A stretch of DNA of 64,000 nt from NCBI RefSeq assembly GCF_034480035.2, contig NZ_CP118753.2, forward strand, positions 1,583,426-1,647,425. The letters are read 5' to 3'. The position numbers and the translations under genes are program-made. Positions 1 through 8,595 of this stretch are shown here, one piece after another. Every line of letters starts with the position of its first letter. The stretch's first letter is position 1. The notes beneath the pieces were generated by a model. The model had not been told where the DNA came from. It saw nothing but the letters and a program-made list of their open reading frames with translations, and made no database searches. Origin of the DNA: Methanosphaera sp. ISO3-F5. GTDB lineage: Archaea > Methanobacteriota > Methanobacteria > Methanobacteriales > Methanobacteriaceae.

Positions 1-91
1 AATTTATTCGTCCAACAAATATTGCTGGTATTAGCCGGGGGATAAATGTTACAATAGCACATCCTAGTATTATGAGAGTTACTGTGTCCAT
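1..91 (-). CDS. azlD: AzlD-like branched-chain amino acid transport protein (partial)
   Basis: Only the first 30 codons lie in the window; the gene runs off the left edge. The N-terminus MDTVTLIILG followed by a TFIPRLIPAIF-type segment matches the first membrane helix and PR-L-P motif of AzlD, the small partner of AzlC in amino-acid export. It starts 2 bases after the azlC stop codon, with a GGAG inside the last azlC codons, so the two genes should be co-transcribed and translationally coupled. Family assignment rests on this short segment plus the neighbour. Confidence 0.75.
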   Translation of the reverse strand, partial: MDTVTLIILGCAIVTFIPRLIPAIFVGRIN

Positions 92-93
92 TA

Positions 94-801
94 TTATTCA
101 CTTACTCCTTCAAATTCGTTTAATATATAATCATCATCTACTATGTACACTCCTATTAATGCACCTAGTAATGTTGCTACGATTAATGACCAGTTTCCTA
201 TGATAAATTGTAGAACTATGTTAATTAATGCTGTTACCAATACAAGTAAACCAATTTGCTTATTTTCCTTAATTGAAGGTACTAATATTGCAACAAATAA
301 TGCATATAATGATATGTTGAAACTGTTTGCTACTATTACTGGCAGTAAGTCTAGTATAATGACTCCTATTATTGCACCAAGTATCCATGATAGCCATGAT
401 GTTAAGGATATTCCTATGTATGTCCATATGGATGAATCTTTCATTAATGAAAAAAGAGCGAATGATTCATCAGTTACTAAGTGGGCAGATAGTGCATTTA
501 ATAGTGGTGATGATTTTTCTGCCTTGTTATATACGCAGACGTTCATTACAAAGTATCTTAGGTTAACTACAAAATTAGTAAGTATTATTGCTATTGCACT
601 TGCTCCATTTGCTAGCATGGATGCTGCTATTATTTCGCCTGCACCAGCATATACAAATATTGAGAAGGAGACTGTTTGTAATGGATTGAATCCTGCTTTT
701 ATTGCTAGAGCAGCATAGCCTATACCCATTGGTATGTATCCCATTGTTATTGGGATTGCTTTCTTAAATCCATATATAAATTCACTTTTTCTTGATGTTA
801 T
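94..801 (-). CDS. azlC: AzlC family branched-chain amino acid permease
   Basis: A multi-membrane-segment protein with the AzlC hallmark near the N-terminus (PITMGYIPMGIGYAAL) and VYAGAGEIIAA and TDESFALF motifs. AzlC and AzlD together are thought to export branched-chain amino acids or analogues. The first ATG in frame is at 744, but it has no SD and would cut the conserved IPI-MGY segment. The frame is open upstream to a TAA at about 817, and a GGAG at 810-813 lies 8 bases before an in-frame ATA at 799-801. No ATG, GTG or TTG is available there, so 801 is the best-supported but non-canonical start. The family is clear; the start is not. Confidence 0.8.
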   Translation of the reverse strand: MTSRKSEFIYGFKKAIPITMGYIPMGIGYAALAIKAGFNPLQTVSFSIFVYAGAGEIIAASMLANGASAIAIILTNFVVNLRYFVMNVCVYNKAEKSSPLLNALSAHLVTDESFALFSLMKDSSIWTYIGISLTSWLSWILGAIIGVIILDLLPVIVANSFNISLYALFVAILVPSIKENKQIGLLVLVTALINIVLQFIIGNWSLIVATLLGALIGVYIVDDDYILNEFEGVSE

Positions 802-884
802 AGTAATAACTCCTTAATATAAAAATAGATATATGTTTAAAATAGTATAAATATTTTATTTTTAATTTAATTTATTCTATGACA

Positions 885-1276
885 TCAAGGTTTGATACTT
901 AATATTTCTTTGTATTCTGTTTCTATTTGTTTTTTTAGTTTATCACTACGTAAATCGTCTTCTAGAACATATAATCCATACATTACCATTTCATATAATA
1001 CTTTATTGAATTTTTCTCCTTTTGGTGTTAGATGGTATTCTGATTTCTTATTTGAATTTGTATTGGTTATTTTATATATTAGTTCTTCTTTTTCAAGAAA
1101 ATTTAAGGTATCTGTTAAAACTACATTACTTAATTCTGGTTTATCCTCTTTGAATTCGCTGAAGTGTGTTTTTCCCATGAAGATATCCTTCAATATTCCA
1201 AACACCCTTTTCTGCTTAGTAAATTTATTACTCCATTTACTGGACATGCTTTTTCACCAGGTTTTCCTACCAACAT
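885..1276 (-). pseudogene. HxlR-type winged-helix regulator, frameshifted
   Basis: An ATG at 1276 with a good SD (GGAG at 1283-1286) opens a frame carrying the HxlR opening motif CPVNGVINLLS, which stops after about 24 codons. The rest of the domain (VFGILKDIFMGKTHFSEF, then wing and C-terminal helix to the stop at 885) lies in the next frame. Adding one T near 1207 would turn AAA-GGG into AAA-TGG-G and restore the conserved KWVFGIL of the family, giving a protein of about 130 residues. HxlR proteins are redox- or aldehyde-responsive DNA-binding repressors that often act on the adjacent divergent reductase gene, here also damaged. An internal start at 1247 would leave a 120-residue truncated protein but has no SD. 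Confidence 0.75.
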
Positions 1277-1390
1277 ATCTATCTCCCTATTAATATATTG
1301 TTTTAAATGATATATCAAAAGATAGTTAGTTTAAACTAATAATTTATTCATATTGTCCATACCATAAAAATAATGCTATAAGTGATTACT

Positions 1391-1663
1391 ATGACATATT
1401 ATATAATAAATGGAAGAAATAATTTTAATACAAAACAATTACTTGAAAAAGGAATAAAAAGCATAAAAGAAGATGCTGAAATTAAAAAAATCAATTTATA
1501 CCAATTTATAAACTATGATTTATATGAAAATGAAATTTTCACTGAAGAACATAAAAGAAAAGTTAAGGAAGAACAATTCCCTAAAGACCTAGAAAATACA
1601 TATAATTATGGTGTTACAATAGCCGGTGGTGAAAATAATGCATTATACAGGTCCAGTGTATAG
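1391..1663 (+). pseudogene. flavodoxin-fold NAD(P)H/FMN reductase remnant with internal deletion
   Basis: The frame opens at 1382; the ATG at 1391 begins TYYIINGRNNFNT, the typical start of flavodoxin-fold reductases (β1 and phosphate loop). After about 35 residues it jumps to a sequence typical of the C-terminus of the same family (YENEIF, EEQFPKDLENTYNYG). The 100 or so residues between, carrying the cysteine motif and the FMN-binding loops, are missing, so a family of about 185 residues is reduced to about 90. The reading frame then runs over the start of the next gene. It is divergent from the damaged HxlR gene, the usual regulator-reductase layout. It cannot bind flavin as it stands. Confidence 0.65.
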
Positions 1664-2529
1664 ACACCCATTAGAAATTAATACTCCACTCCTAGAAATA
1701 ACTTATGGCTGTTCATGGAACAAATGTTCATTCTGTAATATGTACAAGTCTGTTAGATTTAATGCATCACCCCTATCCGATATTGAAGAAGATTTACAGG
1801 AAATGAGTGAAATATATCCCAAATCTTTAAAAAATATTGTGTTAGTAAATGGCGATCCATTTGTTCTGCCAAGCAATAAATTGTTGGAAATAAGTGATTT
1901 AATCAGAGAATATTTTCCGGAGGTTCGTAGATTATCTTGTCAAGCTTCAGTTCGTAACATTAAAAGTAAATCATTAGATGAACTGAAACAGTTATCAGAA
2001 GCAAAGTTTAATGATATTTATGTTGGCTTGGAAACTGCTTATTCTGCCGCTCTTAAACAGATGAATAAGAGATACACCCGTGAAGATGAATATGAACAAT
2101 TAAGAAAGATTGATGAAGCAGGTATCAATTATATTGCTCTTTTAATGTTGGGCGTTGCTGGGCAGGGAAATTCTGAAGCTAGTGTCACTGAAACAGCAAA
2201 ATTAATTAACACTTATAAGCCGAGAATGGTTTCTGTCATTACTACTGCTATTGCACCTGGTACTCCATTAATGAAAATGGTTGAAGATGGTGAGTTTGTA
2301 CAGTTAACAGAGAAGGAAATTGTTGAGGAAGAGTTAATGTTGCTTGAAAAATTAGATATGGATGATAACTGTTATTTCTTTGGGTAGTCCTTTGAATAAT
2401 CTTATTGGTGTTAGTGATCATTTTAAGTATAAAGATAGGATTATTAATAAAATAAAGGATAAACTTGCAGATTTTGAAGAAAACAGACATGATGTTTTAT
2501 ATTCTAAAATGTCCAGGGATTCCGTATAA
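1638..2529 (+). pseudogene. radical SAM protein, C-terminal frameshift
   Basis: A radical SAM enzyme: the cluster motif CSWNKCSFCNMYKS sits near residue 25, followed by the usual barrel elements (NGDPFVLP, VGLETAYSAALKQMNKRYT). The frame stops at 2387 just after NCYFFG. Removing one base near 2380-2384 restores a frame encoding GSPLNNLIGVSDHFKYKDR and runs to a stop at 2527-2529, giving about 296 residues. The cluster-binding core is intact, so a truncated product of about 250 residues could be made, but the conserved C-terminus is lost. The ATG at 1638 follows a GGTGG/GGTGA; a GTG at 1626 is an alternative. It follows the reductase remnant directly. Confidence 0.75.
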
Positions 2530-2605
2530 TTATTTTATTTTTGAAAAAGAGTTTAATAAAAGGAAACATGTTGGAAGATTATATTCTTCCAAACTTATTG
2601 TTTCA

Positions 2606-3142
2606 CTACTTTTCTGTAGTTTGAGCATCTGATGTTATTATTTTTTCCATGTGGATTGTTCCTCTTTTGTTATGAACATCTTCTGTTATTGTATAATTGT
2701 TCTTTAACCAGAAGGGTAACGCGCCACAACTATGTTTTTGAGTGTGTAAGTAGATTTCTGAATATTTTTTTTCTCTGCAGAATGTTTCAATGCTATTTAA
2801 TAAGTTTGAAGCAATTTTGCATCTTCTATATTTTTCGTCTACAAACATTCTGTATATACTTGCGGTTTTGTCAATTGTATAATTTTTATTTTTTATGTGG
2901 TAATCCTTGTCATATCCTCTTATAGCAGAAGTACCAACTAGTTTTTCTTTATCATTATCGACTGCTATATAAAAATTACTTCGTTCAGGGGTTAAGTAAT
3001 ATTGTTCTATGTTCATTACATCATAATGGTATTCGGGAACGTAATCTAATCCATAACAAGTTTTTATCATTGAAAACAAAAAGTCTATTACATTATATTT
3101 TTTTATTAGTTCTGGTTGTAATTGCATTACTTGGATATTCAT
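2606..3142 (-). CDS. GNAT family N-acetyltransferase
   Basis: A 178-residue GNAT-fold protein. The segment around residues 90-130 (TASIYRMFVDEKYRRCKIASNLLNS) is β4 and the acetyl-CoA-binding loop, and the C-terminal ALPFWLKNNYTI matches the usual F-Y--GF region. The pyrophosphate-binding loop is atypical: the usual R-x-x-G-x-G/A reads RRCKIA, with Cys for the first Gly. The substrate cannot be told from sequence. It is monocistronic, with GGTAAT just before the ATG at 3142. Confidence 0.75.
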   Translation of the reverse strand: MNIQVMQLQPELIKKYNVIDFLFSMIKTCYGLDYVPEYHYDVMNIEQYYLTPERSNFYIAVDNDKEKLVGTSAIRGYDKDYHIKNKNYTIDKTASIYRMFVDEKYRRCKIASNLLNSIETFCREKKYSEIYLHTQKHSCGALPFWLKNNYTITEDVHNKRGTIHMEKIITSDAQTTEK

Positions 3143-3289
3143 ATTACCACATTATTATTGTTTTAATAAGAATAGTATTACTTTAATTATTATTCTTATT
3201 AATTATTATTTTGTAAAAAGTAATATATAAACCTAACAAAAGTATTACAAAACCATGTGAAAACAAGAAAAAATTAATAAAAAAAAATA

Positions 3290-3994
3290 TTATAAAGAAT
3301 CATCAATCAAAGAAAAAATATCAAAAGTCCGCCCAGAATCAACACGATTAAGCGTATGATAACAAGAAGGACAATAAGTAATGACCTTACCATGACTTAA
3401 AGCTTTCTTAGAAGCCTCCAACGCCAAACTCTTATCCCCCGTCTTCAAACCAACACCAAAACCACAACAAGAATTAGCACGCTCAACAGGAACATTCCTC
3501 ACAATAGACCTAACCTGACCACTCCTCTCAAGAGCATGACAAGGATCATGAACAGTAAAACCAGTACCATCCACACCAAAATCATTAAACAAATCCAATG
3601 CAAAAATCACTTCAACATCAAAATCAGGATCCCTCGAATAATACTTAGTAAATGACTCATAACAACCCGGACAAATAGTAATTATCTTCTTAACACCATG
3701 CCCCTTAAACTTCTCAATATTTTTCTTCACAATAATATTTCCTGATTCTTCATCACCTAAATCAAACATCATCAAACCACAACAAGTCTCATCAGACAAA
3801 ACAGAAAAATCAACACCCCTCTTCTCCAGACAACTAGACACAGAATCAATTAACTCATTCTCACGAAACCTGCTAGTACAACCCCTATGTAAAACAACTT
3901 CATGACATTCCCCATCATCAACTATTTCCACATCAGCTCCATAAGAGTTTCCCTTACTAAAAACATTATTTCTTATCTTTTCTAACCTACTCAT
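3290..3994 (-). CDS. CCG-domain Fe-S protein (HdrB/HdrD-like)
   Basis: A 234-residue protein with two CCG (cysteine-rich) domains as in heterodisulfide reductase subunit B/D and related Fe-S oxidoreductases. The first half has HRGCTSRF, then SDETCCGLMMFD, then CPGCYESF. The second has HDPCHALE, then NSCCGFGVG, then CPSCYHTL. Both sets are complete, so a noncubane-type cluster is plausible. No [4Fe-4S] ferredoxin domain is attached and no hdrA, hdrC or glpC partner is adjacent, so the electron donor and substrate are unknown. The coding strand is rich in G- and T-ending codons, unlike the next gene. Confidence 0.8.
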   Translation of the reverse strand: MSRLEKIRNNVFSKGNSYGADVEIVDDGECHEVVLHRGCTSRFRENELIDSVSSCLEKRGVDFSVLSDETCCGLMMFDLGDEESGNIIVKKNIEKFKGHGVKKIITICPGCYESFTKYYSRDPDFDVEVIFALDLFNDFGVDGTGFTVHDPCHALERSGQVRSIVRNVPVERANSCCGFGVGLKTGDKSLALEASKKALSHGKVITYCPSCYHTLNRVDSGRTFDIFSLIDDSL

Positions 3995-4094
3995 AATTAA
4001 TATATCTTTCAGAAAACATTAATAAACTTTTAATAGAAAATGAAAACTAAAATTTTTTAGTTATGAAAAATATAAAATAATAATAGTGAAAATT

Positions 4095-4676
4095 ATGACA
4101 AAACAGAACCTAAAACCAAGAACACTAATGTATCCTGCCCCTACAGTAATAGTATCAGCATATGATGAAAACAACAAAGCAGATGCATGTACACTAGCAT
4201 TTGCAACCATGTGCAGCCACCACCCACCATGCATAATGATAGCAATAAACACAACAGCTAAAAGAAAAACACTAAAAGACATACTTGAACGAAAAGAATT
4301 TGTACTGGGCTTTCCCGACACAAAACAGATACCAGAAACAGACTACCTTGGCATGATATCAGGATATGATGAAGACAAACTAGAAAAAATATCATGGACA
4401 ACAACAAAAGCAGAACATGTAAATGCACCAGTAATTAACGAACTAAAGGTATCAATAGAATGTAAAGTTGTAAACATCGTAGAAAATGTGGGCAGCCACA
4501 CACAAATAACAGGTGAAATAGTAAACATCATAGCAGACGAAGAAGTATTAACAAGTGAAGGAAAAATCTCCCTAGAACTATTGGATCCTATAGTTTATGA
4601 TGATGTACTCTATGATTACTTTGAAGTAGGCGAAAAGAAAAGTGATGCATTCAAGCCAGGATTAAAACTAAGATAA
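4095..4676 (+). CDS. flavin reductase-like (flavoredoxin) domain protein
   Basis: About 193 residues with the FMN-binding split β-barrel of the flavin reductase/flavoredoxin family. The start RTLMYPAPTVIVSAY, the CTLAFATMCSHHPPCIMIAI strand and the later KEFVLGFP and GHTQITGEIV-type segments follow the family order. These proteins bind FMN and pass electrons from NAD(P)H or Fe-S proteins. The ATG at 4095 follows a GTGA; a GTG at 4086 is also in frame. The stop is immediately followed by the helicase gene, so the two may share a transcript. The electron donor is not indicated. Confidence 0.8.
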   Translation: MTKQNLKPRTLMYPAPTVIVSAYDENNKADACTLAFATMCSHHPPCIMIAINTTAKRKTLKDILERKEFVLGFPDTKQIPETDYLGMISGYDEDKLEKISWTTTKAEHVNAPVINELKVSIECKVVNIVENVGSHTQITGEIVNIIADEEVLTSEGKISLELLDPIVYDDVLYDYFEVGEKKSDAFKPGLKLR

Positions 4677-4689
4677 AATGGGATTTCTT

Positions 4690-6585
4690 ATGAAGAAATA
4701 TATTGAAAAATTAATAAAACTAATCAACTATGAAAGGGAAGCAGAAATTTCCCTGATGATTAATGAAATTAAGAAAATGACTGCCTATGAAAGAGAGCAT
4801 GTTGGTAGAGCAGTTAATGGATTGAAAGGTAAGAAGTTAGGTAAAGAACTTGGATCCACAATAGTTCAATATGGAAGATCAAAAAGTATTGACACAGAGA
4901 TTAGTGTGAATGACGTAGTACTTATCAGTTCAGATAATCCGCTTAAAAGCCAGTTAACAGGAACTGTTACAGAGAAAGGATTACGATACATTAAAGTGGC
5001 CTTTGATAAAAAAATTCCAAAGTGGGCATTGAAGAAAAAGGTTAGAATGGATTTATATGTGAATGACATTACTTTCAGAAGAATGGAGGATAACCTTAGA
5101 AGCTTATCGATTAAAGGACGAAATGCTCTGGAATATCATTTAAATCAGAAAAATCCTAAAAACAGCACATATGAACATTACATTGAATATATTGATGAAA
5201 CACTTAATGATTCACAGAAAACTGCCGTACAACATGCATTGTCTACTCCCGACTTTTACCTGATTCATGGACCATTCGGTACGGGTAAAACAAGAACACT
5301 TGTAGAATTAATCTATCAGGAAGTAAGACAAGACCGTAAAGTATTAGCTACAGCTGAAAGTAATACTGCTGTAGATAACCTTTTAGAACGAGTAGCAAAA
5401 AATGATAAGATTATAGTAACACGTCTTGGTCATCCACAGAGGGTATCTCATGAAAACAAGCAATACACGTTAGCTTATAAGGTTGAAAAACATCCGCTTA
5501 GTAGTAATATTGAAAGTTATTATAATGTTATTGATGAGTATGTTGAAGAGAGGAAATATTATACTAAGCCCTCCCAGCAGTATCGTAGGGGGATGAGTGA
5601 TAATCAGATAGTTCAATATGCAAATCGTGGAAAAAGTAGTCGTGGAGTAAATGCGGATATTATTAAGTCCATGGCCCGGTGGATTGATTATAACAATAAA
5701 ATAAACAAATTTTATGAGAAAATTGATAAACTAGAAACAAAGATAATTTCTGAGATAATTGAGGATAGTGATGTTATTGTCTCCACTAATTCATCTGCAG
5801 CACTTGAAAGTATTCATGATACTAAGTTTGATGTTGCTGTGATTGATGAGGCTAGTCAAACTACTATTCCTAGCGTGTTAATTCCTATTGCTAAGGCTCA
5901 TCGTTTTATTTTAGCTGGGGATCATAAACAGTTGCCTCCAACAATTCTTAGTGATGATGCATATCAGTTACAGGATACATTGTTTGAATCGTTGATTGAG
6001 AAATATGCTCATAAATCTTTATTGTTAAATGTTCAGTATCGTATGAATAGTGTGTTGATGAAGTTTCCTAACCAGGAATTTTATGGTAATCAGTTAGTTA
6101 GTGATGAATCTAATGAGAATATTACTTTAAGTGATATTATTGTTGATGATGATAATGTTTTAACATTTGTTGATACTTCTCATATGGAGAATAATGAGGA
6201 GAAACGATTGAATGATTCGAAATCAAGAATTAATCCGTTAGAAGCTGATATTTGTTTGAATTTGGTTGATGAATATTTAGGGCGAGGCATTGATGAAAAG
6301 GATATTGGTATTATTAGTCCTTATGCTGATCAGGTTAAAATTATTTCGGAAAAAACGGGTGTTGAAGTTAAGACTGTTGATGGTTTTCAAGGACGAGAGA
6401 AGGAGATAATTATTATTTCTACTGTTAGAAGTAATGATGATGGTGAGCTTGGTTTTTTAAATGATCTTCGTAGATTGAATGTTGCTATTACCCGTGCTAA
6501 AAGAAAGCTTATAATTGTTGGAAATAGTGATACTTTAAATAGTAATAAAACTTATTATAAACTAGTTAAGAATGCTATGTACTGA
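4690..6585 (+). CDS. UPF1/IGHMBP2-like superfamily 1 helicase
   Basis: A 631-residue SF1B helicase (635 if the ATG at 4678 is used). Counting from 4678, Walker A GPFGTGKT is at residues 198-205. DVAVIDEASQ (motif II) and AGDHKQLPPT (motif III) lie near 390-420, NVQYRM is motif IV, TVDGFQGREKEI is motif V and NVAITRAKRKL is motif VI. The N-terminal 180 residues form the β-barrel found in IGHMBP2/Dna2-type enzymes. Expected to unwind DNA or RNA 5' to 3' in the cytoplasm. Codon use drifts from mixed at the start to strongly G/T-ending at the end. Complete and apparently intact. Confidence 0.9.
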   Translation: MKKYIEKLIKLINYEREAEISLMINEIKKMTAYEREHVGRAVNGLKGKKLGKELGSTIVQYGRSKSIDTEISVNDVVLISSDNPLKSQLTGTVTEKGLRYIKVAFDKKIPKWALKKKVRMDLYVNDITFRRMEDNLRSLSIKGRNALEYHLNQKNPKNSTYEHYIEYIDETLNDSQKTAVQHALSTPDFYLIHGPFGTGKTRTLVELIYQEVRQDRKVLATAESNTAVDNLLERVAKNDKIIVTRLGHPQRVSHENKQYTLAYKVEKHPLSSNIESYYNVIDEYVEERKYYTKPSQQYRRGMSDNQIVQYANRGKSSRGVNADIIKSMARWIDYNNKINKFYEKIDKLETKIISEIIEDSDVIVSTNSSAALESIHDTKFDVAVIDEASQTTIPSVLIPIAKAHRFILAGDHKQLPPTILSDDAYQLQDTLFESLIEKYAHKSLLLNVQYRMNSVLMKFPNQEFYGNQLVSDESNENITLSDIIVDDDNVLTFVDTSHMENNEEKRLNDSKSRINPLEADICLNLVDEYLGRGIDEKDIGIISPYADQVKIISEKTGVEVKTVDGFQGREKEIIIISTVRSNDDGELGFLNDLRRLNVAITRAKRKLIIVGNSDTLNSNKTYYKLVKNAMY

Positions 6586-6764
6586 GCATTACTAGTTTCT
6601 TTTATTATTTTTTTTGATACTTTATGATATAAACTGTTTTATTGTCTGGGATGTTATTCAATAGGAGAATCTCCAATACAATTATATAACAGTGTTAATA
6701 AATTTTATTATATACATAAAAGAGCATCCACATAACCACCCAAACAAGAAAAGGAATATCTTAA

Positions 6765-7787
6765 ATGAAAATAGAAGAAAAAATAGGTAAACTAGAAGAA
6801 TACCTAAGAAACAAAAAGTCAATACTCGGATTTAGTGCAGGATCAGACAGTACACTACTAGCATACATCCTATCAAAAGTAAGTCCCGAATCAATACTAG
6901 TAACAATCAACAATAACATGATGCCAAAAGAATTTATCGAATACACAAAAACACAAGCAAAAAAATTTAACCTAAAACACAAAGTAATAAATATAGACTT
7001 CTTAACACATGAAACATTTCAAAACAATACAAAAGAAAGATGCTATGAATGCCGCAACCTAATGTATTGCAATATCCAAAAATTACCAGAATTCAACGAT
7101 TATGACTACTTCATAGAAGGAACAAACATCACAGACTTACTAGAAGACAGACCAGGAATACTAGTTCTCGACAAATATAATATGATAAGTCCCCTAGTCG
7201 AATGTAATATTACAAAAGAAGAAGTGTTCCAAATGATTAAATACTTCAATTTAGAATATTCCTATGATACAACATGCCTAGCAACACGTGTAAAAACTAA
7301 CCAACAAGTAAACAGAGAAAAACTAACCAAGATATACAAAGCAGAACAATTTGTAAGAAAAAACATAGACCAAGAAAATATAAGAGTAAGAACAGACAAA
7401 AATAATGCAACAATAAGTGTAGATGAACCATTAAAAATATTAAATGAAAAATTAATCAAGAAATTACGTGACAAACTACAAGAATTAGGATATTCCAAAG
7501 TATTCCTTGACATAACAGGTTATGAAAAAACAGAACTAACATACAAAATAGATGAAACTGGAAAATATTACCATCAATTACCTTACCCTATAGATATAGA
7601 AAAAACATATCAAAATCTAAAAAACAAATATGACGCGAATACACTATTAAAAATAGATGATAAAATATCATATGAAGATATAATAATCCAAGAAAATGGT
7701 AAAATAACTATAAATCCCACAGAAAAATTTATAGACAAATTCAACAAAATATTAAGTTGTGTTAAAAGAAAATATTATGAAAAATAG
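6765..7787 (+). CDS. LarE-like ATP-dependent sulfur transferase
   Basis: A 340-residue PP-loop protein. The ATP pyrophosphatase motif is SAGSDST at residues 24-30 (usual SGGxDS, with one Gly replaced by Ala), RCYECR at 92-97 gives C93 and C96, and TTCLATRV at 169-176 gives C171. This arrangement is that of LarE, which makes the thiolated nickel-pincer cofactor by sacrificing a cysteine sulfur or using a cluster held by three cysteines. About 70 extra C-terminal residues exceed the usual LarE length. No larB or larC is adjacent. A related PP-loop sulfur transferase for another substrate is the main alternative. Confidence 0.7.
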   Translation: MKIEEKIGKLEEYLRNKKSILGFSAGSDSTLLAYILSKVSPESILVTINNNMMPKEFIEYTKTQAKKFNLKHKVINIDFLTHETFQNNTKERCYECRNLMYCNIQKLPEFNDYDYFIEGTNITDLLEDRPGILVLDKYNMISPLVECNITKEEVFQMIKYFNLEYSYDTTCLATRVKTNQQVNREKLTKIYKAEQFVRKNIDQENIRVRTDKNNATISVDEPLKILNEKLIKKLRDKLQELGYSKVFLDITGYEKTELTYKIDETGKYYHQLPYPIDIEKTYQNLKNKYDANTLLKIDDKISYEDIIIQENGKITINPTEKFIDKFNKILSCVKRKYYEK

Positions 7788-8054
7788 GTTATTAAATCTT
7801 AAATATTTAAAATTTCTAAAAATAAAGAAGTGATATTATTTTGGATTAAATAATACATTTATTCTTTCTTTATCTTCTACTTCTTTTTGATTTTTAGGCT
7901 CTGTAGAAATCCTATGAAAAAACTGTGAAAAGTAATACTTTCATCAAAATAGTTAAATACTTCGTTAAATAAATTATTAAATATACCCTGAGTAATATTT
8001 TATTATTTATATTTATTATTTTATTATTCTTGGTGTGTTTTTTTGATAGTTGTT

Positions 8055-8330
8055 ATGTATAAGAGTTTTATTGTTCGTATTTATCCTGATGAGGTTCAGG
8101 AGAATTTTTTTACCAATCAGTTTGGGTGTTGTCGTGGAATTTGTGTCCATAATCTATAGGTTGTCGTATTTTTGTTTATTTAGGTCTAATAGGTTGAGTA
8201 ATTCTTTTTAACTAGTCTTACTGCTATGTTGAAGTTTGCTGAGTATTCTTTGTAATGGTGTTTGTTGTTTTTTCGTTGTTGACGTGTTATTTGTTGGTTT
8301 GTGTCGTGTTTTATTACTATTGCTATATGG
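8055..8330 (+). pseudogene. TnpB (IS200/IS605 OrfB) N-terminal remnant
   Basis: The first 34 codons from the ATG at 8055 read MYKSFIVRIYPDEVQENFF then FGCCRGICVHNL, a clear match to the TnpB N-terminus (RIYP, Q, then FGCCRFVYN). A TAG follows at once, and downstream the similarity is broken by several stops in all frames (traces such as LTAMLKFAEYSL). TnpB is the RNA-guided nuclease of IS200/IS605 elements; here only a decayed 5' end remains. No tnpA or element ends were recognised, and the RuvC catalytic part is absent. Confidence 0.6.
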
Positions 8331-8353
8331 AATATATTCTAACCGACTTAAAA

Positions 8354-8381
8354 GTATTACATATATTTTATATAGTAATAC
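8354..8381. promoter_or_regulatory. inverted repeat GTATTAC/GTAATAC over a TATA box
   Basis: GTATTAC (8354-8360) and GTAATAC (8375-8381) form perfect 7-base arms around a TTTTATATA-type box, 53 bases before the ATG at 8434. Toxin-antitoxin genes are normally autoregulated by binding such repeats, so this is a likely operator. The same heptamer occurs near 9110 and 9254 around the partner gene. Confidence 0.5.
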
Positions 8382-8433
8382 AAATAAATATATTAGTAAT
8401 CAAAAATAAATTAATATTACAAAAGTGATTAAA

Positions 8434-8595
8434 ATGGCAAGACCAATAGAATCCACACCTGAAATTAATACTCAAGAAGATTTAGATAGATTTTTAGAAA
8501 ATATGGAAAAACCAGCTAGTGATAAAAAAATTAAATTAATAAACGAAGCTAAAGAAATGTATAAAAAATTAGTATTTATTGATGAATTACCTTAA
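8434..8595 (+). CDS. small antitoxin-like protein paired with GNAT toxin
   Basis: A 53-residue protein beginning MARPIESTPEI, then a charged helical stretch (EDLDRFLENMEKP, KIKLINEAKEMYKK). It has an SD-like GTGAT 4 bases before the ATG. Small proteins with the opening ARPI-PTP are, as I recall, found beside GNAT-type toxins of the TacT kind, and here such a gene follows. Unusually, it is convergent with the GNAT gene and the two stops overlap by 9 bases (8587-8595). It lacks the ribbon-helix-helix pattern of TacA. The antitoxin role is inferred from context. Confidence 0.55.
   Translation: MARPIESTPEINTQEDLDRFLENMEKPASDKKIKLINEAKEMYKKLVFIDELP

Larger units (their letters stand above)
7788..8433. 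other. gene-poor stretch with TnpB remnant and regulatory repeat
   Basis: No intact gene. The first 260 bases are AT-rich filler. Then comes the TnpB remnant, and then the promoter of the small antitoxin-like gene at 8434. The plus strand turns T/G-rich between about 8040 and 8340 and back to A-rich after it, consistent with a piece of separate origin. Confidence 0.5.

Noticed and set aside
7910-7935. GGCTCTGTAGAAATCC, resembling the end of some insertion sequences
   Set aside because: No second inverted copy or transposase frame found within reach.
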